DNA of 33,900 nt from Legionellaceae bacterium (GCA_947504875.1 CANNJI010000022.1:1-33900), one strand, 5' to 3'. Positions 1 to 9,565 are shown, counted from the stretch's first letter. Translations and numbers: made by a program. Notes: generated by a model from the sequence alone, not told the origin.

Positions 1-15
1 ATACGTGCTGTTATT

Positions 16-99
16 GTCGTCCCCGCGCAGGCGGGGATCTATCCTTGATGTGGCATTTTGATCATGCTGAGCATGGATCCCCGCCTGCGCGGGGACGAC
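16..99. repeat. Inverted pair of REP-like GC-rich palindromes
   Basis: gtcgtccccgcgcaggcggggatc (16-39) is the exact reverse complement of gatccccgcctgcgcggggacgac (76-99). Each arm is itself a palindrome (ccccgc-gcag-gcgggg). Confidence 0.85.
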
Positions 100-138
100 A
101 TGATAAGGGATCGTATTTACAGGAAGAGATACTAGCGT

Positions 139-420
139 TTAATCTCTGCTGCCAACGTATTTATCATCAAAGTAATGACGTAATTTTGTTCTTAGCGTAC
201 CTCGACTAACACCCAACATCAGTGCAGCACGTGATTGATTATATTTGCAATGTTCCATAACAGCACGAAACAATGGTGTTTCAATTTCTTCAAGAACAAA
301 CTGGTATAAATCAACAGGCTCAGCACCCTTAAGCTCTATAAAATAGTTTTGTACAGATTGAGTAACACTGGCTGCTAATGAAGCTGACGTTTCTGCAATG
401 TCATTGTGTATATTTGTCAT
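139..420 (-). CDS. fis: Fis-family nucleoid-associated DNA-binding protein
   Basis: 93 aa; C-terminal HTH 'CKYNQSRAALMLGVSRGTLRTKLRHY' is typical of Fis. Confidence 0.9.
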   Translation of the reverse strand: MTNIHNDIAETSASLAASVTQSVQNYFIELKGAEPVDLYQFVLEEIETPLFRAVMEHCKYNQSRAALMLGVSRGTLRTKLRHYFDDKYVGSRD

Positions 421-481
421 ACGATGAACTCCTTCGTTCTTTTAAGATAATAATTGAATGGGTAGGTCACAGGTACTCACT

Positions 482-520
482 AAAAAAACATAAGTAAGCG
501 TGATCCAAAGCTTACTTATG
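482..520 (-). terminator. Intrinsic terminator downstream of the DUF945 gene
   Basis: Perfect 11-bp stem CATAAGTAAGC/GCTTACTTATG (489-499/510-520), followed on the minus strand by a T7 run (A-run 482-488 on plus). Confidence 0.8.
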
Positions 521-532
521 AAAATGAACTAT

Positions 533-2077
533 TTAAAACTGTAGCATGACAGGACTAAATGGATGTCCATTAACTGAAAGTTGTCCAGCCGCAAGCGTTA
601 GATCAAGACAATAATTTTCACCCTCAAGCCTGATAGCACCAGCCTGAACTAAATCTGCGATTTTCTTATCGACACTGACGTTAACTTGTTGTTTAAACTC
701 CTCTGATGAAACAGGAGGTAATGTTTTCACTTCGCCAGCAGTGACTACTGGTTCTTTTACTTCTGAAGCTGTTGGTGCGGGAGCAGGAACAACAATCGCA
801 TTCGACACTTCAGAAACCGTCTTCGGAGGCTCCGTTTGATCAAGTTTTTGTTTCTCGGCCTGCAATAATAACGATTCGGTCACTGAGCGTGTGAGTAAAG
901 CTTTTAACAGTTTAGCCGGAATTTTTACCTTGCCTTTGCCTTCTATTTTTTGAATCAATTGAAAGGGATTGCCAAGATCACCTTTGGGTAATGCGATACG
1001 TAATGACGCATCAAATACACCATCAGGCATTCCAATGTTAAACTCTGAAACTTCAAATGTAGCGCCTTTACCCAATAAGGTCGAGAGTTGGGGCAACATC
1101 ATCAGCAGGGCCTGTTGGCGCTGGCTGTCAGGTATACGCTGCATTTTTCCTGCTTGTTCATTAATGGTTGCTAAAACTTTAGCATCTAAATTTTGAAGAT
1201 CAACCGTGATTCGTCCCGGTCCATAAGCTTTTCCATGGCGAATCAATTTCTCAAATGAACCATGAAAAGAAGACTCAAAAAGACCATCGACTACTTCACT
1301 TTCAGATTTGGTATCTACATCAGCAAGTTCAAAATCAACTGTTTTATTTTTCATCACAACCAATGAGGGAAACGCTATACTTGCATCACCTAAATAGAGC
1401 CCATCATCATTCTGCTGCATATCATATTCACTGTCTACTTTATCTAACACAAGGCTCATGTCACCCGAAGAAACATTCGCTCCGTTTAATGTTAAATGAC
1501 CATTAATATGATATTTTTTAGCAGAGATAGCAAACTCACTGTCAAGCCCACCCCACTCAATCACATCTTTGTTTTTTATTGTAACCAGGCGAAATGAGGG
1601 AATCTGAAGGTGCAAATGTGTTTGATTAAAATAAGAAACAAACATACTTGCATTAAGCACAGGAGGGATTGACTCTGCTTCATAAACTGCATCGAATTGT
1701 TTTTTATAAGTTTCTGGAATTTGAACTTCGGTGGTTGCGTAGCCTAATCCAAAATGAACGCCATTATTAACAAGGCTCACTGGACCATGATAAATCATTA
1801 CAGGCGTCTCAAATGCGTATGTTTGAGAAGGGACAAGCGCTGCATCACCCTGCTGTGTAGGTACAAATCGCTCGGGCATTTGAATGTTCCACATAAGATT
1901 TGCTTTAGAATGAAACCAACCGCGTTGATATGCAACCAATTTAACGGATACATTGTTGGACTGATTGATCATTTGAATATTTCTTTTTAAGGTGCGCTCA
2001 GTAATTAACCCAGTGCCATAATATCCACCTAAAACAACCGCAGCTAGAACAGCAACTGATCCTATCGTTTTTTTCAT
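533..2077 (-). CDS. DUF945 (YdgA-like) family protein, N-terminal membrane anchor
   Basis: 514 aa; N-terminal hydrophobic segment then 'YYGTGLITERTLKRNI'; overall DUF945-like pattern. Confidence 0.75.
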   Translation of the reverse strand: MKKTIGSVAVLAAVVLGGYYGTGLITERTLKRNIQMINQSNNVSVKLVAYQRGWFHSKANLMWNIQMPERFVPTQQGDAALVPSQTYAFETPVMIYHGPVSLVNNGVHFGLGYATTEVQIPETYKKQFDAVYEAESIPPVLNASMFVSYFNQTHLHLQIPSFRLVTIKNKDVIEWGGLDSEFAISAKKYHINGHLTLNGANVSSGDMSLVLDKVDSEYDMQQNDDGLYLGDASIAFPSLVVMKNKTVDFELADVDTKSESEVVDGLFESSFHGSFEKLIRHGKAYGPGRITVDLQNLDAKVLATINEQAGKMQRIPDSQRQQALLMMLPQLSTLLGKGATFEVSEFNIGMPDGVFDASLRIALPKGDLGNPFQLIQKIEGKGKVKIPAKLLKALLTRSVTESLLLQAEKQKLDQTEPPKTVSEVSNAIVVPAPAPTASEVKEPVVTAGEVKTLPPVSSEEFKQQVNVSVDKKIADLVQAGAIRLEGENYCLDLTLAAGQLSVNGHPFSPVMLQF

Positions 2078-2156
2078 TCAATTCTCCGTAATTAAAGCTA
2101 TTTCACTTATTTAAACACGAGACCAACACTGAAGGAAGCTCATCAATGATTTTATC

Positions 2157-3437
2157 TTACTTTATTAAAGGTTTGCCATAAGTTTCTTTTACCATACACG
2201 CTAACACAAGCGCTATGAGAGAGCAAACAGGGAGAATTCTTAGTCCAAATTGAAAATCTGAAAACAATAAACGTTCAACATGATAACCCCTTATTCCTGC
2301 TGCACAATCAACTAATTTCCCCACCAAAGGTTGCAGTGATGCCCCAACAAAAATAGAGGCCATATTTGTGAATGCAATGGCAGTCCCGACCACTGCACGC
2401 TGATGTAACTCAGTTGATACGGCATATGCAATGGCAACCCCAGTGTTGGTAAAGCCAAACAAAAATAAGATTAAACCAACCGTGGTTGAGCTCAAAGAAG
2501 GATAAAAAATCAAGATCATTGTTAATACACAGCCACAAACGGCAGAAATTATCATCAAAGGTTTACGACGACCGATTCTGTCTGAAAACCAACCCGATAA
2601 CGGCCCCCCTACGCACCAACCAATAAAAATTAACCCCGTTGCAAATGCAGCTGTATGAGCTGACAAACCACGTCCATATTGTAAGTAGGCCGGACCAATT
2701 GCCTCGCCGATAACCGCTGTAGGGCCAAACAGAAAACCTGCGTACAGTGCATTAATCCATGTTTGTTTACACGAAAGAACTGTCTTTAAACTAAGGAATA
2801 CAGACAGTTGCTTCTCTTTTTTGAGTTCAAAACGGTTTGTACTTGGATGATCTTGAACGTACTGATAAAGTAAAGCAGCCAATGCTATAAACAGAAATGC
2901 AATAATCAACATGCTATGTCGCCAACCGAGGGTTGCGACCAAAAACGATACTGGAGCCTCCCCAGCAGCGGCGCCCAACATCCCCAAGGCTTGGGTGAGA
3001 CCAGCAAGCAATCCCAGCATCGCAGGTGGAAACCATGAAGTTGCTAAACGTAAAGCTGAAATAAATGCAAAAGCTGCACTAAACCCTATGAGCATTCTAC
3101 CAACGGATGCCGTTGTTAAGCTGTCTGCCAATCCAAAAACACAACAACCCATGGCTGTTATCAATGACATAAGGGTTAATATCCAGCGTATACTTACTCG
3201 GTCAACCATCAAACCTACTGGAATTTGCATTAAGATATAAGGCACGTAAAATGATGCTGTTAAAATACCAAAACCAGCTTCATTAATGCCAAAGTCTGTC
3301 TGTAAATAGCGGTGCATAACACCAGGAGCAACCCGTGCCATATAATCTGAAAAATAAAAAGTCGCGGCAAGCCCCCAAATTATCCAAGCAAATTTCAATT
3401 GATTTTTAGTTTGGTGTTGTTCTATCATCCGATACAT
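2157..3437 (-). CDS. MFS transporter
   Basis: 426 aa, many TM segments; MFS motif-like 'GLMVDRVSIRW' and 'GWFSDRIGRRKP'. Confidence 0.85.
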   Translation of the reverse strand: MYRMIEQHQTKNQLKFAWIIWGLAATFYFSDYMARVAPGVMHRYLQTDFGINEAGFGILTASFYVPYILMQIPVGLMVDRVSIRWILTLMSLITAMGCCVFGLADSLTTASVGRMLIGFSAAFAFISALRLATSWFPPAMLGLLAGLTQALGMLGAAAGEAPVSFLVATLGWRHSMLIIAFLFIALAALLYQYVQDHPSTNRFELKKEKQLSVFLSLKTVLSCKQTWINALYAGFLFGPTAVIGEAIGPAYLQYGRGLSAHTAAFATGLIFIGWCVGGPLSGWFSDRIGRRKPLMIISAVCGCVLTMILIFYPSLSSTTVGLILFLFGFTNTGVAIAYAVSTELHQRAVVGTAIAFTNMASIFVGASLQPLVGKLVDCAAGIRGYHVERLLFSDFQFGLRILPVCSLIALVLACMVKETYGKPLIK

Positions 3438-3622
3438 CCTTAACGATATATGTAAAAAAAAGTGCGGGTAAATCCTAACAAAAAACGACGATAGATTGAA
3501 TCATTTACCATCAGAATGCAAGCCTTTGTCGTAAGAGACCCCTCGTTAAACTTGCGGTACTCAGACAGAGCGCGCTTACCGCTGAATCAAGTCATCTGTC
3601 GGGCACTATATATACCTACAAC

Positions 3623-4024
3623 ATGAGCAAACAAATGAATGAACTAGAACAAGCACTCAGTGACGCGCTTTTATCAGAAGGAAGTCAAAAAGAAGCCAAT
3701 AAGGCGTACTTGGAGTTCATTAAGGCTAACTTTATTATACCTATCCAAAAATCTGAAAATCAAAATAATCCTGAAGTTCTTTTTTTAATCGAAGGACAGC
3801 AACAGTTCTTACCTGTATTTACTACGCGAAAGTATCTTGATACGTGGGCCATTGACATCAGAAATAACATCGACTTACTTGAATTGTCTGGTGTTAACTT
3901 GCTCAAAGGGGTCGGTGAAGGCGTATTTATAAGCCTTAACATCGGAACACCGCTCTATAAAGAGTTCAACCCCTCTGAAATTGCGCGCATGAAAAGTCTC
4001 ATCATAAAGTTTTTCCCAAACTAA
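3623..4024 (+). CDS. SseB-like family protein
   Basis: 133 aa; 'LEQALSDALLSEGSQKEANKAYLEFIKANFIIP...LFLIEGQQQFLPVFTTRKYLDTW' resembles SseB N-terminal domain proteins. Confidence 0.6.
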   Translation: MSKQMNELEQALSDALLSEGSQKEANKAYLEFIKANFIIPIQKSENQNNPEVLFLIEGQQQFLPVFTTRKYLDTWAIDIRNNIDLLELSGVNLLKGVGEGVFISLNIGTPLYKEFNPSEIARMKSLIIKFFPN

Positions 4025-4392
4025 GCGACCAAATCAATGACCTGATAGCCCAAAATAGCAGATACGGCAATCACACCAGCAATTTCCAACACTCTTGTTA
4101 GATAATTGTCACGAATATCATGATATGCAACATCGTTTTCTGCTTCATGCGCAAAATCATCACTCAACGAAGATGTATTTTCATTAAACAGTGGCTCATT
4201 TCCATAAAAACCAGCCCACCATCCTTCAGTCCATTCGCCCGCTTCGCGTGAGTTCTCTCGATAAGGATTCTCACTTTCTAAAACCCCTGCACAAGCGCAT
4301 TCATAGCCATAGACATAACACTCTTCAAGACTTGGATGTTCTAAATTAAATTTAAATTTTAAATGAGGTAATATCGACGTGTAATCGTTCAT
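4021..4392 (-). CDS. Small protein with RMF-like motif and C-terminal TM helix
   Basis: The ORF track starts at 4413, but the ATG at 4392 has an AAGGAG SD (4400-4405) 7 nt upstream. Contains GYxxACAG..ENPY...EWTEGWWAGF; hydrophobic C-terminus 'VLEIAGVIAVSAILGYQVIDLVA'. Confidence 0.6.
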   Translation of the reverse strand: MNDYTSILPHLKFKFNLEHPSLEECYVYGYECACAGVLESENPYRENSREAGEWTEGWWAGFYGNEPLFNENTSSLSDDFAHEAENDVAYHDIRDNYLTRVLEIAGVIAVSAILGYQVIDLVA

Positions 4393-4556
4393 AATAGCTA
4401 CTCCTTGCTTCAATCAATTAAGGGCCAGTAGGTTCATTTATTCGCTAATGCGAGTGATAAACGTTTTACTAGCTCAGTAGATAAATTCTATAAGCTAAAA
4501 ATTGTCTTATTGTCCATACAATACTTCTTTTACACTTTCTTTACAAAATTGATGGG

Positions 4557-4586
4557 TTGACGAATAAGATCAGGTGTAGGTATGAT
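4557..4586 (+). promoter_or_regulatory. Sigma70-like promoter for the 593-aa fusion gene
   Basis: TTGACG (4557-4562), 18-bp spacer, TATGAT (4581-4586); GTG start at 4616. Confidence 0.5.
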
Positions 4587-4615
4587 TCAGCATTGTTATT
4601 TATTAGGTAATTCGC

Positions 4616-6397
4616 GTGGATGAGCTTACTGGTTTGCTTAGACCATCTTGGGGTGCTGAGAAGTGGATACTAGAAGGTTGGGACACCCTTGCGGTCGATG
4701 AGAAAAAGTTAATTAAATCCAGAATGGATGATTTGTTCAAAGACGGCCTCCCTTTTGAACTAAAATCCGATAAACTTTTTTATATTTACACCTTTTCATT
4801 ACTTGCTCAACTGGAAGTACTGGCCATTCAAGTTCCTCTTAAATTTGAAGCAAAAATGTCTACCGATGAGTATCGTGAACGGCTACATATTCAATTAATT
4901 GACGAAATTTTTCATGGCCTGGTTTTTACAAAAATTGTCTATATGCTCTGTGCCCCTTACGCAACTCCGCCTGAGTATAGCCCTCATATAGAACGATTAT
5001 GTGATTTTATTCGTAATGAAGACTGCCCAAAAACAGCACTTATGCTGCTTAATCTGGTAGGCGAGGGCTGGATTGAGGAAATTTTTTATAGTTTGGAGCG
5101 AAAGGATATTGCACCAAAAGTTTTCGAAGTCATTCTCGAAGACGAACACCGTCACGTATGTGAAGCTGATTTATATCGTGACATAGGCCTACCCGATATT
5201 GAGCTATTAAAGCCTAAGATTGCTTATTTAGAAGAACAGCTGATCACCAACATCTTTATGCAATACAAATATATTGCTTCAGTAAGCGCGCTTCTGGGTG
5301 TTGATGGCATGAAACAGTTTAAAACATCATTAGACCAAAAACATCAAGATCAGTTAAGCAAAATAGATCTCAAGCCTACTGACGATTGGAATGCATTTAT
5401 GGAATTGGGGGAAGGTTTTCTACCTCAATTAGAGCAATATGTGGCATCCAATCATGAAGTTGAAATGTCGCCCATCCGTAAAGTATTCATGACTCAATGG
5501 AGTAACCCGAGCGACCCAACCATGGCGGGTCAATTTAATGTCAATGTGAGTTGTATTGACTTTTTTAACAAAAAATTTCCCTCTGAAACAATCACCACGC
5601 TCATGATGCAGGCTATTAGTTTAGGACTCTCCCTGAATCCTTCATTTCGTAACTATGTAAATTTCAGGAAAATATTTCGCGCTGAAGACGCCTATGTTGG
5701 CCTGGTTGTCAAATTACCTGACTGCGGAGATCACATTGCTACCATTGTTTTTAAGAATTGTCACGAGCTGAGTCTTTTTGAGTTAACACATAAAATTAAA
5801 TCTATCATGAAAAAAATGGCTCATTGTTATAAAAAAAGAGAGGCCATGGAGAATGATCCTAAAATCCAGGAGTTGATGCAATCAATGATTTATGATTTTG
5901 CATACAATACCTACGATTATCCCATCGCAGGAACGCCTTTTGTTTCACTCAGTAGCATTGGATTTTGTGGTTACAATCAAGGCATGTCACCCCTTAGACG
6001 CAATGAGTCCATGAAATTCACACTCTTTGAAATTGAACGCAAGCCTGTCTGGAACAAGGAAACTCAAACGTTTGAACCAGTCGACATATTGCCCGTATCA
6101 ATCAGTGCTGATCATCGAATATTTGATGGTAATTTACCTGTACCTCAGTTGACGAACACTTATTTCAACACCATGTTTAATAAAATGCTTAATGATATGT
6201 GTAAACCACAGCCTTTACCCAATCAATCAGAACCTATAGAACCGCTGATTGACCTACTGCTCAGTAAAAACACCGAGATTACTTATAAGGCTCTGTTTTT
6301 TTTACAAACTTATTGGTTTGATTTCGTTACGGCAGATGAGTTGCTCAGTGAATATAATGACTTAGTAACCGATTATAGTACTGAGCAGATGATTTAA
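4616..6397 (+). CDS. Fusion: N-terminal ferritin-like di-iron domain and C-terminal 2-oxoacid dehydrogenase E2-type acyltransferase domain, no lipoyl domain
   Basis: 593 aa, GTG start. E67 ... E97-I-F-H100 ... E150 ... E175-D-E-H178 fits the di-iron four-helix ligand pattern. C-terminal part 'AGTPFVSLSSIGFCGYNQGMSPL' and 'SADHRIFDGN' match the E2 catalytic domain (DHRxxDG, D499-G505). Confidence 0.75.
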   Translation: MDELTGLLRPSWGAEKWILEGWDTLAVDEKKLIKSRMDDLFKDGLPFELKSDKLFYIYTFSLLAQLEVLAIQVPLKFEAKMSTDEYRERLHIQLIDEIFHGLVFTKIVYMLCAPYATPPEYSPHIERLCDFIRNEDCPKTALMLLNLVGEGWIEEIFYSLERKDIAPKVFEVILEDEHRHVCEADLYRDIGLPDIELLKPKIAYLEEQLITNIFMQYKYIASVSALLGVDGMKQFKTSLDQKHQDQLSKIDLKPTDDWNAFMELGEGFLPQLEQYVASNHEVEMSPIRKVFMTQWSNPSDPTMAGQFNVNVSCIDFFNKKFPSETITTLMMQAISLGLSLNPSFRNYVNFRKIFRAEDAYVGLVVKLPDCGDHIATIVFKNCHELSLFELTHKIKSIMKKMAHCYKKREAMENDPKIQELMQSMIYDFAYNTYDYPIAGTPFVSLSSIGFCGYNQGMSPLRRNESMKFTLFEIERKPVWNKETQTFEPVDILPVSISADHRIFDGNLPVPQLTNTYFNTMFNKMLNDMCKPQPLPNQSEPIEPLIDLLLSKNTEITYKALFFLQTYWFDFVTADELLSEYNDLVTDYSTEQMI

Positions 6398-6458
6398 CTG
6401 TCCATCAACTCATCTATTTGGCACTATAGAATACCTACATTATGATAAGGAGAGTTAT

Positions 6459-6719
6459 ATGTCAGTCAGCAAATTACATCCTACGGCATTCGGCATAACT
6501 GCAGCCATCGTTATTGGGATACCTGCTATTTTGGGGGGGTTAGCCGCGCCGCTTATTTTAAATGGAAAACCCATTGCAATAGCTGCAGGAAGTATGTATG
6601 TCACCTACATACCCACCATAAATGCGGCTATTATCGGCGCAGCAGTCATTCCAGTTACTGCATATGCCGTTGCATACGTTAGTTCTTGGATATATAATTT
6701 TTTAATCAATAAATTATAG
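6459..6719 (+). CDS. Small hydrophobic (2-3 TM) membrane protein
   Basis: 86 aa; SD 'aaggag' 8 nt upstream of ATG; Ala/Gly/Ile-rich TM segments. Confidence 0.6.
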   Translation: MSVSKLHPTAFGITAAIVIGIPAILGGLAAPLILNGKPIAIAAGSMYVTYIPTINAAIIGAAVIPVTAYAVAYVSSWIYNFLINKL

Positions 6720-6739
6720 TAACGTAACTCCCCACCTCA

Positions 6740-6792
6740 TACGTCACAGAGCCACATCGTAGAATATTCCTCGCTGTGCTCTGAAAGACGTA
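6740..6792. terminator. Possible bidirectional terminator between convergent genes
   Basis: Imperfect stem tacgtCACAGAGCCACATCG...CGCTGTGCTCTGaaagacgta between the + strand 86-aa gene and minus-strand pdxH; no clear T-tract. Confidence 0.4.
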
Positions 6793-6817
6793 GTGCCATT
6801 AGACTTTAGCCAATGTC

Positions 6818-7477
6818 TCAAGGCGATAATCGCGTAATCGCCCACTGATTGTTGGATCCTTTTTGATAATGAATCCTGTCATGCAGGCGATTGTCTCGCC
6901 CTTGCCAAAACTCAATCTCAACCGGTCTCACTGAAAAGCCTCCCCAAAAAGAAGGCCTGTTGATTGGCGTGTTCTCAGGATATTTGATAGCCAATGCATG
7001 TAACCGAGCTTCGAGTACCTCGCGATTCGGAATAACTTCGCTTTGAAAAGAAGCCAAAGCACTCAATTGGCTCATTCGTGGCCTTGAAGCAAAGTACTCA
7101 TCAGAAACAGTGTCACTGACACGAGATACTTCTCCTCGTACCCGAATTTGTCGGGCAAGCTTAGACCAATAAAAATTGAGCGCAACATGAGGCATAACAG
7201 AAAACTCTTGTGCTTTTATACTGTTATAATTGGTATAAAACACAAACGAATCTGATTCAATACCCTTGAGTAAAACAACGCGTGAATCAGGCCGTCCTGA
7301 GCTGTCTACGGTTGATAAAACCATGGCGGAAGGATCATCATGTTCTGCCTTTACGGCCTCCGAAAACCAGGATTCAAACTGAATAATAGGAGATGCAGCA
7401 ACCATGTTTTCATTTAAACCATGCTGCCCGTATTCACGTCTGGTTTTGCGCGCTAGCTCGGAGACCTGATGAGACAT
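6818..7477 (-). CDS. pdxH: Pyridoxamine 5'-phosphate oxidase
   Basis: 219 aa; 'SGRPDSRVVLLKG', 'FYTNYNSIKAQEF', 'RPVEIEFWQGRDNRLHDRI'. Confidence 0.95.
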   Translation of the reverse strand: MSHQVSELARKTRREYGQHGLNENMVAASPIIQFESWFSEAVKAEHDDPSAMVLSTVDSSGRPDSRVVLLKGIESDSFVFYTNYNSIKAQEFSVMPHVALNFYWSKLARQIRVRGEVSRVSDTVSDEYFASRPRMSQLSALASFQSEVIPNREVLEARLHALAIKYPENTPINRPSFWGGFSVRPVEIEFWQGRDNRLHDRIHYQKGSNNQWAITRLSP

Positions 7478-7490
7478 AGAGGATTATCCC

Positions 7491-8369
7491 TTACCAACCG
7501 GTTATTTCAGCAACTGCATCACCTAAATCAGCCGGAGATTTTACAGTCAAAACACCTGCGGCTTTTAAAGCTGCAAATTTATCGTTAGCCGTACCTTTTC
7601 CACCAGAAATAATAGCACCGGCATGCCCCATGCGTTTCCCTGCGGGTGCTGTTACGCCTGCAATATAAGAAACAACTGGTTTTGTCACATGAGATTTAAT
7701 ATATTCGGCAGCTTCTTCTTCTGCTGTTCCACCAATTTCGCCAACCAATACAATGGCTTCGGTTTGTGGATCTTTCTCAAACAACGCAAGAACATCAATA
7801 AATGACATGCCTGGAATTGGATCGCCACCAATACCTACACATGTACTTTCACCAAAACCTCTGTCTGTCATTTGTTTTACAGTTTCATAGGTTAACGTAC
7901 CTGATCGTGAAACAATACCCACTTTACCAGGTAAATGAATAGCACCTGGCATAATACCAATTTTACATTCGCCTGGTGTAATAACGCCTGGACAATTCGG
8001 GCCGACCAAACGACTGTTTGTGTTGTTCTCTAAATATACTTTAATTTGAAGCATATCCAATACAGGAACACCTTCAGTAATACATACAATCAGCGGGATC
8101 CCCGCTTCAGCTGCTTCTAAAATAGAGTCTTTGCAAAATGGCGCAGGTACATAAATGACGCTTGCATCAGCTTTTGTTGCTTCAACTGCATCCCGAACTG
8201 TATTAAATACGGGTAAACCCAGATGCTGTTGTCCACCTTTTCCAGGTGTTACGCCACCAACCATTCGAGTTCCATAACTAATGGCCTGTTCAGAATGAAA
8301 TGTTCCTTGCTTGCCCGTGAATCCCTGGCATAACACTTTTGTATCTTTATTAATTAATATACTCATCAT
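7491..8369 (-). CDS. sucD: Succinyl-CoA ligase alpha subunit
   Basis: 292 aa; '[15 protein letters not shown]', '[14 protein letters not shown]'. Confidence 0.97.
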   Translation of the reverse strand: MMSILINKDTKVLCQGFTGKQGTFHSEQAISYGTRMVGGVTPGKGGQQHLGLPVFNTVRDAVEATKADASVIYVPAPFCKDSILEAAEAGIPLIVCITEGVPVLDMLQIKVYLENNTNSRLVGPNCPGVITPGECKIGIMPGAIHLPGKVGIVSRSGTLTYETVKQMTDRGFGESTCVGIGGDPIPGMSFIDVLALFEKDPQTEAIVLVGEIGGTAEEEAAEYIKSHVTKPVVSYIAGVTAPAGKRMGHAGAIISGGKGTANDKFAALKAAGVLTVKSPADLGDAVAEITGW

Positions 8370-8385
8370 TAACCTCTGAAATCGT

Positions 8386-9546
8386 TCAAGCGATAGCTGC
8401 TACTATTTTTTTAGCTGCATCTGTTAAACTCGTGGCTGCTATTATATTTAAACCACTTGCCGATAAAATTGCTGCGCCTTGCGCTGCCTGATTTCCCTCA
8501 AGACGAACAACCACTGGAACATTCACTTGAACTTCTTTAACCGCTGCGAGGATACCGTCTGCAATTAAATCACAACGAACGATACCACCAAAAATATTCA
8601 CTAGGATGCCTTTTACATTGTCGTCTGACAAAATGATTTTAAATGCTTCAGCTACTCGCTCTTTTGTGGCTCCACCACCAACATCTAAGAAATTAGCTGG
8701 ATCGCCGCCATGTAATTTAATGACATCCATGGTTGCCATCGCAAGTCCTGCACCATTAACCATGCACCCAATATTGCCATCCAATGGAATATAATTTAAT
8801 TCCCAATCATGTGCACGATTTTCACGTTCATCTTCTTGTGTTGTATCCCGCAAACCTTTGAGATAGGCCTGACGAAACAGTGCATTACCATCAAGGGTTA
8901 CTTTCCCATCCAAACACACCAAATCACCTTGTTGAGTAACAACCAACGGGTTAATTTCAAGCAAACTTAAATCTGATGAAACAAACATTTGACCAAGTCC
9001 CATCATTAACTGTGTAAATTGATGGATTTGAGCATCTTTTAAACCTAATTGGAAGGCGACTTGACGACACTGAAAAGGCATGACACCAACCAATGGATCT
9101 ACAATAATTTTGACAATCTTCTCGGGTGTTTTTTCAGCTACTTGTTCAATATCAACCCCGCCTTCAGTCGATGCCATAATCACGACGCGACGACTATCTC
9201 GGTCAACGACTGCGCCTAGATATAACTCGCGATCAATATCGCAAGTTTCTTCAACAAGCACACAGTGAACTGGCTGCCCTTTTGCATCTGTTTGATAAGT
9301 TACAAGGTTTGTACCAATGATACGCTGGGTGAAAGATGCGAGTTCCTCTTTCGTCGATACCAGTTTTACTCCCCCAGCTTTTCCACGACCGCCAGCATGA
9401 ACTTGCGCTTTAACAACCCATCTCGGCGTTGATAACTGCGCTGCAACTTGCAATGCATCTTCCGCATTATAAGCCACTTCTCCACGAGGAACCGGCAACC
9501 CATACTCTGCAAACAATTGTTTGGCTTGATATTCATGTAAATTCAT
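8386..9546 (-). CDS. sucC: Succinyl-CoA ligase beta subunit
   Basis: 386 aa; '[20 protein letters not shown]', '[14 protein letters not shown]'. Confidence 0.97.
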   Translation of the reverse strand: MNLHEYQAKQLFAEYGLPVPRGEVAYNAEDALQVAAQLSTPRWVVKAQVHAGGRGKAGGVKLVSTKEELASFTQRIIGTNLVTYQTDAKGQPVHCVLVEETCDIDRELYLGAVVDRDSRRVVIMASTEGGVDIEQVAEKTPEKIVKIIVDPLVGVMPFQCRQVAFQLGLKDAQIHQFTQLMMGLGQMFVSSDLSLLEINPLVVTQQGDLVCLDGKVTLDGNALFRQAYLKGLRDTTQEDERENRAHDWELNYIPLDGNIGCMVNGAGLAMATMDVIKLHGGDPANFLDVGGGATKERVAEAFKIILSDDNVKGILVNIFGGIVRCDLIADGILAAVKEVQVNVPVVVRLEGNQAAQGAAILSASGLNIIAATSLTDAAKKIVAAIA

Positions 9547-9565
9547 TCGTTCTATTTTCCTTTAC

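Noticed and set aside
1255-1506. Plus-strand ORFs inside the DUF945 gene (969-1196, 1255-1506, 1754-1990)
   Set aside because: Short antisense ORFs with no recognisable domain; the minus-strand gene is convincing.
4575-4584. Reverse-orientation CATACCTACA upstream of the fusion gene
   Set aside because: Only about 9 nt match the shared 41-nt element, and it lies within a better-explained sigma70 promoter.
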